38,578 bases of DNA, from the NCBI GenBank assembly GCA_020629965.1, contig JAHDCG010000013.1, positions 35,846 to 74,423 of the forward strand. The letters run 5' to 3'. A program made the position numbers and the translations under genes. Each line of letters opens with the position of its first letter. Within the stretch, counting starts at the first letter, position 1. The notes under the pieces were generated by a model. It had not been told where the DNA came from. It saw only the letters and a program-made list of their open reading frames with translations, and did not search any database. Below, one piece after another: positions 17,188 to 24,070 of this stretch. Source of the stretch: Saprospiraceae bacterium. GTDB taxonomy: Bacteria; Bacteroidota; Bacteroidia; Chitinophagales; Saprospiraceae.

Positions 17188-17654
17188 TGGTGGAACGGCG
17201 GACGGGGGGAACTTTCTCCGCGCTTGAGTTCACGGTAAATTTCGAGGTTTTCTCTTCCTCTCATTTTGATGAAAACGGAATTTTGAGTTTCCCTTTTTTT
17301 GAAACCGAATTCAAATCCAAAACGAATTTTAATTTTGAAAATATGCTCTCCCCGCTCCGGGGTCGGGGGCTTTCATTACGGCTCTCTCTTTCGTCTCCAA
17401 AACCCCTAACCTCCCGACAGAAGTGAAGTACGGGACAGGCCGGAGCGGGGAACTTTCTCCGCGCTCGGGGTCACGGTAAATCTCGAAATTGTCTCTTTCT
17501 CTCACTTCCGACAAAAACAGAATTTCGAGCTTCCCCTTTTTTGAAATCGAATTCAAATCAAAAACGAATTTTAGTTTAAAAAATATGCCCTCCCCGCTCC
17601 GGGGCAGGGGGTCTTCATTACGGCTCTTACCCCAACTGCTCAACCCCCCAACCT
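17188..17654. repeat. Two direct copies of a repeat unit of about 190 bp
   Basis: Copy one spans about 17205-17396 and copy two about 17446-17637, with an offset of 241. Each begins AACTTTCTCCGCGCT, continues with CACGGTAAAT, a CGAATTCAAATC-type core, and ends at CTCCCCGCTCCGGGG, an inverted repeat. The copies differ at roughly one base in six by eye. Two more copies lie inverted at 38255-38578. This convergent gap between aspartate kinase and PIG-L holds no gene; an apparent 104-codon frame at 17329-17643 (minus) merely reads through the repeat. CAACCCCCCAACCTC words precede the PIG-L stop. Confidence 0.85.
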
Positions 17655-20150
17655 CTACAAACTAATTAAATTCGCAAACAAGCGATACGCCCCCGGTACT
17701 CCCGCCGGCAGCTCCCGAAACCATGAATAACCCGAGTAAACGTAATTTCCTTCGCCGTATTTAGCGACCAAAAGACCGCCGTCGCGTGCCGGTTCATCCT
17801 TGTCGTTTGCCGAGAGGATGGCCGTGAAATTTTCCGTGTCCCACTCATTCGGGAAGTACAGACCGCGCTCCTGCACCCAACCGTCGAAATCGGCGGGCGT
17901 GATTTTGTTCGGCGTATTCAATACCGGGTGCTCGGGGGCGAGAAAACGGATTTCCGCAAGCTCGTCGCTGACCCGGTCGCGGGAGAGTTTCATGGGGTAG
18001 GGGGCGAGTTCTTCGGCGGGAATTTTAAGGCGGTGACGGGTGTTGTATTGAATGATGAGATTGCCGCCCTGCTTGACGTATTCCAACAGTTTCGGCTGCT
18101 GAAATTGAATGCGTTCGTTGACATTGTAGGCGCGAATGCCCGTGACGACGGCTTGATATTGCTTGAGATTTTCGGGCGTCAGGTCTGCATCTTCCAAAAT
18201 ATCGACTTCGTAACCCATTGCTTGCAGGGCTTCCGGGATTTTGTCGCCCGCGCCCGCGAGGTAGCCGACTTTTGCGCCCGCTTTGCGAATATCGACTTTT
18301 ACGATTTTACTTTCCGCATTGCGCAGCACCGTTTGCGTCGGAATGTGCGGGTACTCGATAATATTCATTTCGCGCGTGTAAAATTCATTGCCGACTTTGA
18401 CGAGCGGGCTGATTTTGCCTTCGCTTTGCGCCGTCGGCGGGTAAATTGTGAAGCTGACTTTGATTTCTTCGCCTTTGCGTTGTGCCGAAAATTTGCTTTC
18501 CTGCGGTTCGATGCGCCAGTCGTCCGGGTGCGCTAAAGTCACCGTGCCGTCGAGTTCATCGGTGTTGGCGCGGACGACGACTTCCACCGTTTGCGGCTTG
18601 TCATCGGCGAAAACATAGACGTCTTCCGCGATGCCGGCGGTGACGGGCGGTACGATTTCCAAGGGGCGGTAAAATTCGCCTTTTTCGGGGTCGGTGGCTT
18701 TGTAAACGACGTCGGTGGTGAGGGTCAGCGGGCTGCCGTTGATTTTAAATTGCCACTCGACCTTAATCGGGCGCGGTGTTTCGGGTTTGCCGCGCATCAA
18801 CTGATTTTCAACGGTGTAGGTGCCGTATTCGTGTGCTTGGTTGAGCCAATACGGGCCCGTAAAATCCGCGTTTTCGGGCACGGTCGTCGTCTTGTAAAAT
18901 TTATTTTGCGTGTTCAATTCCAAAGTCATATTGACCGTCGAGTCGGCGTTGAAAGGCAGGTAATTGACTTTTTCCAACACGACTTGACCGGGGTTGCGCT
19001 GCGTGACTTCCATGGTCAATTCGATACTTTCACCCGGCGTTTTGCTGTAATCATCGGCGGTGGCTTCGACGAAGAGACCGAGGCAGGCGACGATAATTTC
19101 TTTGACGGCATCGCCTTTGCGTTTGGTGTAAAATCCTTCCGGCAGTTTTTTAATCAGAGCATAAGCCCGCATCAAATCGGGGACGGAGGCGGCGGGATTG
19201 CGGTTGTTAAATTCGCGCTGCACTTTCGCCAAAATATCGCCGACGGGCGCACCGCCCGGCACGCGTGACCAAGTCGTATTGATGCCTGCGAAAAGGTCAT
19301 CGTTGACGGCGGGTTTTTCGCCTTTTAAAAATTCAAAATACTCGACATCCGAGCCGCGCGACAGGGTTCTGCCCATGCCTTGACAGACGTGCTGTGAGCG
19401 GGAAATCGCGGCGACTTCTCCGTTGGAATAGCCCATATTCGGGTAATAGACGCCGACATCGACCGCGCTGAGATTGGTTTTGTCCGCTTCCGCAAATTTT
19501 TCGCGGCTGCCGTAAAACCACCACGAGGTGTTGTGAAACAGGCGTTTGGGTTGCCACGGCCGGACGTATTTCAGTTGCTCGGGATAAGCATTTTTGTCGC
19601 CGAATTTTTCAAAATTTTCGTAAGAAAGCACCGCCGAGGAGGTATGATGCCCGTGCGTTTTGCCCGCCGAGTCGTGCGCGAAGCGGTTGATAATGATGTC
19701 GGGCTGCCAATTTCTGACCACCCACACGAGGTCGGAAGTCACTTTTTCGCGGTCCCAAATCGCCAAAGTTTCGTCCGGGTGTTTGGAAAAGCCGAAGTCA
19801 TTGGCGCGGCTGAAAAATTGATTGCCGCCGTCCACGCGTCGTGCTGCCAAGAGTTCTTGGGTGCGGAGTACACCGAGCAATTCGCCGAGTTCATTGCCGA
19901 TGAGATTTTGTCCGCCGTCGCCGCGTGTCAGCGAAAGGTAGGCGGTTTCGGCCTTGATTTCATTTGACAAATAAGAAATAACACTCGTATTTTCGTCGTC
20001 GGGATGCGCCGCGACGTAGAGTGCCGAACCCAAAAATTGCGCTTTTTGAATGGCGGAATAAATATCGTCGGAAGACATGCGCTTGGGGGCTTGCGCCTGC
20101 ACGGTTTGCAGAAAAAGCAGCAGAACGAGAGAGAAAATATATTTTGACAT
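17655..20150 (-). CDS. Large exported PIG-L family deacetylase
   Basis: This 831-residue exported enzyme has a signal peptide (residues 1-20, LVLLLFLQTVQAQA). The PIG-L/LmbE zinc-hydrolase domain occupies about residues 40-290, with the AAHPDDE motif (His49, Asp51, Asp52, Glu53) and the second metal and catalytic region THGHHTSS (His166, His168, His169). PIG-L enzymes remove acetyl groups from N-acetyl sugars such as GlcNAc derivatives; the substrate here is unknown. About residues 350-560 look like beta-rich domains. Residues 600-831 resemble a glutamine-amidotransferase-like Rossmann fold (VGYLAGAGDKIPEAL, YVKQGGNLIIQYN) that lacks an obvious catalytic Cys. This long form is common in Bacteroidota and about three times the length of the single-domain family. 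It is transcribed divergently from apbE, with overlapping upstream regions. Confidence 0.9.
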   Translation of the reverse strand: MSKYIFSLVLLLFLQTVQAQAPKRMSSDDIYSAIQKAQFLGSALYVAAHPDDENTSVISYLSNEIKAETAYLSLTRGDGGQNLIGNELGELLGVLRTQELLAARRVDGGNQFFSRANDFGFSKHPDETLAIWDREKVTSDLVWVVRNWQPDIIINRFAHDSAGKTHGHHTSSAVLSYENFEKFGDKNAYPEQLKYVRPWQPKRLFHNTSWWFYGSREKFAEADKTNLSAVDVGVYYPNMGYSNGEVAAISRSQHVCQGMGRTLSRGSDVEYFEFLKGEKPAVNDDLFAGINTTWSRVPGGAPVGDILAKVQREFNNRNPAASVPDLMRAYALIKKLPEGFYTKRKGDAVKEIIVACLGLFVEATADDYSKTPGESIELTMEVTQRNPGQVVLEKVNYLPFNADSTVNMTLELNTQNKFYKTTTVPENADFTGPYWLNQAHEYGTYTVENQLMRGKPETPRPIKVEWQFKINGSPLTLTTDVVYKATDPEKGEFYRPLEIVPPVTAGIAEDVYVFADDKPQTVEVVVRANTDELDGTVTLAHPDDWRIEPQESKFSAQRKGEEIKVSFTIYPPTAQSEGKISPLVKVGNEFYTREMNIIEYPHIPTQTVLRNAESKIVKVDIRKAGAKVGYLAGAGDKIPEALQAMGYEVDILEDADLTPENLKQYQAVVTGIRAYNVNERIQFQQPKLLEYVKQGGNLIIQYNTRHRLKIPAEELAPYPMKLSRDRVSDELAEIRFLAPEHPVLNTPNKITPADFDGWVQERGLYFPNEWDTENFTAILSANDKDEPARDGGLLVAKYGEGNYVYSGYSWFRELPAGVPGAYRLFANLISL

Positions 20151-20162
20151 TGGTTGTTTTTA

Positions 20163-20205
20163 CGGTGGACGGTGAAAGGGTGGACGGTGGACGGACGGCT
20201 GTCAT
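20163..20205. repeat. GTGGACGGT word repeat before PIG-L
   Basis: ACGGTGGACGGTGAAAGGGT and further GTGGACGG words lie 13-55 bases upstream of the PIG-L start (minus sense CCGTCCACCGTAAA). The same sense-oriented words precede the S4 gene (23862-23896) and follow the TonB receptor stop (38069-38098). Confidence 0.6.
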
Positions 20206-20266
20206 TTGCGGTCGCGTCATCGACATCTTCCGTTTTCTGAATTTATTATTTTTAAAAAAATGAGAA

Positions 20267-20274
20267 CAAAGATA
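20267..20274 (-). promoter_or_regulatory. -7 box for PIG-L
   Basis: On the minus strand this reads TATCTTTG, an exact TAnnTTTG, giving a leader of about 110 nt. It is only 20 bases from the plus-strand box of apbE, so the two promoters form a divergent pair and may interfere with each other. Confidence 0.45.
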
Positions 20275-20294
20275 GAAATGTGTCGAAAGTAAGA

Positions 20295-20302
20295 TAGTTT
20301 TG
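20295..20302 (+). promoter_or_regulatory. -7 box for apbE
   Basis: TAGTTTTG fits TAnnTTTG and predicts a start near 20309, about 100 nt before the ATG. The leader ends in CTAACGTCTA words (20370-20399). Confidence 0.45.
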
Positions 20303-20410
20303 CGGACAACAAATATTAGAGTTTTTGTGGATGGCTTTTTTTGTTGAAGCTGATGGTTATGCGGGAAAGTCTAACGTCTAATATCTAACGTCTAAAATCT
20401 CACACAGTCC

Positions 20411-21475
20411 ATGAAAAATCTGCTTTTCTTTTCCGCCCTCACCTTCCTCCTTTTCTCCTGTAAAAATGACAAAAAAGAACCCGTCGCTTTGACGCAAATT
20501 AACGGCGAGACGATGGGAACTTATTACAAAGTCACGGTGCGCGACAGTCTGCAACGCAATTTTAAGCCGGCTATCGACAGCGTGTTGATTGCCGTAAATA
20601 AGGAAGTAAATACCTACGACTCGACTTCGACGATTTCGATTTTCAATCGCCTGCCGGACAGTTTGGATTTGCAAAACAACGTCTTTTCGGGCGAAGCCAA
20701 AGCGGCGAACAATAACAAACATTTTATCACTAACCTCTTGGCAGCCAAGCAGGTACACGCGGAAACGGACGGCGATTTTGACCCGACGGTGATGCCTTTG
20801 GTGAATTATTGGGGCTTTGGCTACACACCGAAAAAAGCTGTGGTACAGGCGGACTCCGTGAAAATCGACTCGCTGATGCAGATGGTAGGTTTTGATAAAA
20901 TTATCTTCCGGCAGGACGAAGAAGCGGTCATCGGTAAGACCCGGCAGGGCGTGATGTTAGACTTCAGTGCGTTGGCAAAAGGCTACGGCGTAGATGCGGT
21001 CGCGCGTTATTTGTCGCGGCAAAATCTAACGGACTATTACGTGGAAATCGGCGGCGAAAGCTACGCGCAGGGTAACGGCAGCACGGGCAACGGCTGGACG
21101 GTAGCGGTCGCCGTACCGCAGGCAGGCAAAGCGATGACGGACGCGGCGCAGATTATACGACTGAAAAATCAGGCGATTGCCACCTCGGGAAATTACATTA
21201 ACTTTTACGAAGTTGACGGCAAAAAATACGCGCACACCATCAATCCGAAAACGGGCTATCCGGAAGCAAATACACTGCTTTCCGCCTCGATTTTCACGGA
21301 CGAGTGCATGATGAGCGATGCCTACGCGACGGCCTGCATGGTAATGGGCTTGGAGAAAGCGAAAGCCCTTTTGGAGAAGCTGCCGGGAGTGGAAGGTCTG
21401 CTGATTTACAGCGATGCGGCGGGGGAGTTGCAGACGTATGTGACAAAGGGGGCGCAGGGAATGGTGGTGGAGTGA
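20411..21475 (+). CDS. apbE: FAD:protein FMN transferase (ApbE), lipoprotein
   Basis: This 354-residue lipoprotein attaches FMN from FAD to a Thr or Ser of exported redox proteins such as Na+-NQR or Rnf subunits. The signal LLFFSALTFLLFSC is a lipobox with the acylated Cys at residue 17. Family motifs are in order: GETMGTYYKVTVRDS (about 34-48), FDPTVMPLVNYWGFG, the LDFSALAKGYGVDAVA nucleotide region (about 181-196), ASGNYINFY, HTINPKTGYP (about 279-288) and the metal-binding SDAYATACMVMG near the end. The length is typical. No flavoprotein substrate gene is in the window. It is expressed alone and divergently from PIG-L; the downstream gap is full of repeats. Confidence 0.93.
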   Translation: MKNLLFFSALTFLLFSCKNDKKEPVALTQINGETMGTYYKVTVRDSLQRNFKPAIDSVLIAVNKEVNTYDSTSTISIFNRLPDSLDLQNNVFSGEAKAANNNKHFITNLLAAKQVHAETDGDFDPTVMPLVNYWGFGYTPKKAVVQADSVKIDSLMQMVGFDKIIFRQDEEAVIGKTRQGVMLDFSALAKGYGVDAVARYLSRQNLTDYYVEIGGESYAQGNGSTGNGWTVAVAVPQAGKAMTDAAQIIRLKNQAIATSGNYINFYEVDGKKYAHTINPKTGYPEANTLLSASIFTDECMMSDAYATACMVMGLEKAKALLEKLPGVEGLLIYSDAAGELQTYVTKGAQGMVVE

Positions 21476-21868
21476 TGTACGATGTACGATGTACGATTTA
21501 CGATGTACGAATTACGATTGCTTGGGGTTAGGGAGTTACTTTGGGTTTTGGTTTCTATTGTTTGAGGTCTTTTATCGCGCGTTTCTTTGAGAGAGGACAT
21601 TGTAATGTAGTTTTTCTTGAACCTCAAAAAAGCTACTCCTTCCGTAGAGACGTTGCACTGCGACGTCTGCCCCGGAGCGTGTTATGAAATCAAAAATACA
21701 ACCGCTGTTTTGTGTTGAACCCCGTTTTATCCTTGGCAAATTGGTTTTTTCACGGCAAGACGTCCCGGTGGTACGTCTCTACGGAGTAAAATTCAATTTG
21801 CTGTTTTGATGTCATCAAGCAACTGTCCCTGCGTAGAGACGTTGCACTGCGACGTCTTACCATGAAAA
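21476..21868. repeat. Gap with GTACGAT words and three GTAGAGACGT palindromes
   Basis: Directly after the apbE stop come GTACGATGTACGATTTACGA words (21476-21517). Further on are three REP-like units: 21643-21670 (GTAGAGACGTTGCACTGCGA, then CGTCT), an inverted one at 21751-21786, and 21831-21868. The second and third face each other and share a flank TTTTTTCACGGCAAGACGT / ACGTCTTACCATGAAAAAA. Their cores are imperfect palindromes around AGACGT...ACGTCT. I see no gene between 21476 and 21983. Confidence 0.7.
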
Positions 21869-21983
21869 AACGGAAATGTTTGTTCCTTTTGATCATATAT
21901 CTCTGCGAGAAAACCGAAACAAAATTCAAAAAAACCGACATTTTACTCTACATTCGCCTTTCATTTTTAAACAAAACAAAACC

Positions 21984-22769
21984 ATGAAAAATATACTGTT
22001 TGTTCTCGCTCTCATCCTCAGCCTGTCCGCGTGCAGCGACACCGAAACCGCTACGGAAACTCCTCAACAACCCAACCCCTCAACCTCTGAACCCGTCACC
22101 GGTAAAGACCAAAAACTCACCGCCGTGCACGCCGCAGAGACCATCGTTATTGACGGAAAAGCGGACGAGGCCGTGTGGCAAAAGGCGGAATGGCAGCCCC
22201 TCGATAATCTTTGGGTCGGTGAAATGCCCGACGCGGATGACTTTCAGGGGAAATTCAAAACCGCCTGGACGGAAGATTTTCTTTATGTCCTCGCCGAAAT
22301 ACAGGACGACACCTTAGTCGATATCGAACCCGACGGACTGCTTAACTATTGGGACGACGACTGTCTCGAAATTTTTGTCGATGCCGACGCTTCGGGCGGT
22401 GACCACACATACAGCCACAATGCTTTTGCCTATCACCTGTCGCTCGACGGCAAGGCGGTGGACATCAACCCGGACAGCGTTTTTACTTATTACAACGACC
22501 ACGTCAAACAAGCCCGCACCCAAAACGGAAAGACTTCGGTGTGGGAAGTCGCCGTCAAAATCTACGACGAAAAATACCGCGACGGTGCAATAAATGCGCC
22601 GAATAAACTCGCAGCGGGCGGAAAAATGGGTTTTGCCTTGGCTTATTGCGATAACGATTACAGCAAGGAACGTGAGCATTTTATGGGGTCGGTTTTCATT
22701 CCGGGCGAGGATAAGAACAAAGGCTGGATTGATGCGGGGGTGTTTGGGGAGTTGCGTTTCGGGGAATAA
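21984..22769 (+). CDS. CBM9-like domain lipoprotein
   Basis: This 261-residue lipoprotein starts at the ATG at 21984. An upstream in-frame extension to 21876 would place a charged tail before the signal and is rejected. The signal NILFVLALILSLSAC ends at Cys17. A Pro/Thr/Gln linker (about residues 20-41) leads into a carbohydrate-binding module family 9 (DOMON-like) domain: IVIDGKADEAVWQKAEW opens it, and DDDCLEIFVDADASGG with WEVAVKIYDEKY follow. CBM9-like domains bind sugar reducing ends or sit beside outer-membrane enzymes, but stand-alone lipoproteins of this type have no settled role. The linker is encoded by CAACCCCTCAACCTC-type DNA like the intergenic words at 17640-17655. No sugar-uptake locus is nearby. 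Confidence 0.85.
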   Translation: MKNILFVLALILSLSACSDTETATETPQQPNPSTSEPVTGKDQKLTAVHAAETIVIDGKADEAVWQKAEWQPLDNLWVGEMPDADDFQGKFKTAWTEDFLYVLAEIQDDTLVDIEPDGLLNYWDDDCLEIFVDADASGGDHTYSHNAFAYHLSLDGKAVDINPDSVFTYYNDHVKQARTQNGKTSVWEVAVKIYDEKYRDGAINAPNKLAAGGKMGFALAYCDNDYSKEREHFMGSVFIPGEDKNKGWIDAGVFGELRFGE

Positions 22770-22788
22770 GCAGGTTGTTTACGCTGTT

Positions 22789-22842
22789 TGAGGGTTTAGC
22801 GTCTCACGCACTTAAACCCTTAAACGCCTAAACTTTTAAACA
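22789..22842. repeat. TTTAGGCG-type words before the 22858 gene
   Basis: GAGGGTTTAGCG (22790-22801) faces CTTAAACCCTTAAACGCCTA (22811-22830), followed by AACTTTTAAACACAAAAA. The right arm sits 16 bases before the ATG and matches the element in front of aspartate kinase, S46 peptidase and MATE. Confidence 0.55.
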
Positions 22843-22857
22843 CAAAAAAAAACAATC

Positions 22858-23397
22858 ATGAAAAACCAACTACTCGACGACAACCTTTTCAACGGCAACA
22901 CCCCGCAACTCGACGCGGCGACGGTCAAAAAAATCAATTTGCTGAAAATCGAGGTCAACGATAACATCAAAAAGGTACAGTATGCGCGTTATGTTTTTGT
23001 CGGTCTGTGTTTGCTTGCCGTAGTGGGCATGATTATCGGCATCGGAACCAACGAATACGGTCTCAAACCCGCGTGGATTGTAGGCGAAGCGGTGATTATG
23101 ATAATTTTGTACGGCACCTGCGGGGCACTGTTGCCGCGCAAACCGATGTTGTGGATAGGAGTCGGATTAGCGATTTACATCTTATTTCATCTCTTGGTTT
23201 TTATTGCGATGCCGGCGTCGATAGTGCAGGGCTTTTTGATAAAAATCGTTGTTTTGGCGGGTCTGATTTCGGGCTTGGTTGCCGCCGGTAAGTTGAAGAA
23301 AGATTTACGGGAATTGAGAATGCTCGGTGTACCGGAACGGGAAATCAAACGGGCGCAAGATTTGGAGAAAATGGTGCGGACGCGTGTGCCTGTATAG
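22858..23397 (+). CDS. Four-helix membrane protein of unknown function
   Basis: This 179-residue protein is not recognised as a named family. Residues 1-40 form a polar, partly helical cytoplasmic N-terminus. Four membrane helices follow at about 44-63, 71-92, 97-118 and 121-145. The basic C-tail (KKDLRELRMLGVPEREIKRA, and on) is probably cytoplasmic and helical. There is no signal peptide or lipobox, so it should sit in the inner membrane. It is preceded by a TTTAGGCG-type element and followed by a short gap to the convergent S4 gene. Nothing in the context suggests a partner. Confidence 0.8.
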   Translation: MKNQLLDDNLFNGNTPQLDAATVKKINLLKIEVNDNIKKVQYARYVFVGLCLLAVVGMIIGIGTNEYGLKPAWIVGEAVIMIILYGTCGALLPRKPMLWIGVGLAIYILFHLLVFIAMPASIVQGFLIKIVVLAGLISGLVAAGKLKKDLRELRMLGVPEREIKRAQDLEKMVRTRVPV

Positions 23398-23473
23398 AGG
23401 TTTTTCCGGTTTTTTCGGCATTTAAACCCTTTGAGACACAATCGCTATCGCTCAACAAACTATCAGCCGCCGG

Positions 23474-23857
23474 CTAAAAGAAGTCGCTTTTAAAATCATC
23501 CAGTTCACGGCGTTCGCGCTTCGTCGGGCGACCGGCACCTTTTTCACGAAACTCCGGTCTGCCTTTACCGACGAACCAATCGGAAAATTTATTCATCTCT
23601 TCTTCGGGCGTCAGATTTTCGTAACAGGTCACCGCAATCGGTGCGCCGACGCGCTTTTCCAGCAGTTTTAAGACTTTGAAGGTCATGTTGAATCCTTCTT
23701 TCTTGACGTGTACCAACTGCCCGACCTCGACGGGGGAGGAGGGCTTGGCAGTCTTATCTTCTATGCTGACCTTATTGGCTTTGCAGGTCTCGGAGGCGAG
23801 GGTGCGCGACTTGAAAATGCGGACGGCCCAGAGCCATTTATCTACTCTTACTTTCAT
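23474..23857 (-). CDS. S4-domain RNA-binding protein, HslR-like
   Basis: This 127-residue protein begins with an S4 RNA-binding fold: RVDKWLWAVRIFKSRTLA (residues 4-21), then CKANKVSIEDKTAKPSSPVEVG, the alpha-L strand of HslR/Hsp15. Hsp15 of E. coli rescues stalled 50S subunits carrying peptidyl-tRNA. The C-terminal basic tail GRPTKRERRELDDFKSDFF is also typical of this family and of its Bacteroidota members. Binding to ribosomal RNA or to stalled large subunits is therefore likely but not proven. The ATG at 23857 is preceded in sense by GTCCACCGTAAACCGTAAAA words. Confidence 0.88.
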   Translation of the reverse strand: MKVRVDKWLWAVRIFKSRTLASETCKANKVSIEDKTAKPSSPVEVGQLVHVKKEGFNMTFKVLKLLEKRVGAPIAVTCYENLTPEEEMNKFSDWFVGKGRPEFREKGAGRPTKRERRELDDFKSDFF

Positions 23858-24013
23858 TTTACGTTGGACGGTTTTACGGTTTACGGTGGACGGGGTTGTT
23901 TTTTCAAACGGTGTTGCGTGAGATTTAGTTTAATTTTTTTGTAAACTAAAATTGTATAATCTTTGTAACGCGACGGGCGGATTTTTTGCTCCCGATTTTT
24001 GTAAAAATATAAA

Positions 24014-24050
24014 AAAAGTCCGATGCAGCCGTAACGGGCATCGGACTTTT
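24014..24050 (-). terminator. Terminator after the S41 protease
   Basis: A 13-bp stem (24014-24026 with 24038-24050, core AGTCCGATGC) has on the minus strand a run of seven T residues after it. It is 20 bases past the stop of the S41 gene. Confidence 0.85.
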
Positions 24051-24070
24051 CTATCGGTAAATTCCGGAAA

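Noticed and set aside
17329-17643. A 104-codon minus-strand frame containing PLPRSGEG
   Set aside because: It only reads through the interspersed repeat. The other copies are not open in the same way, and such frames are common spurious annotations.
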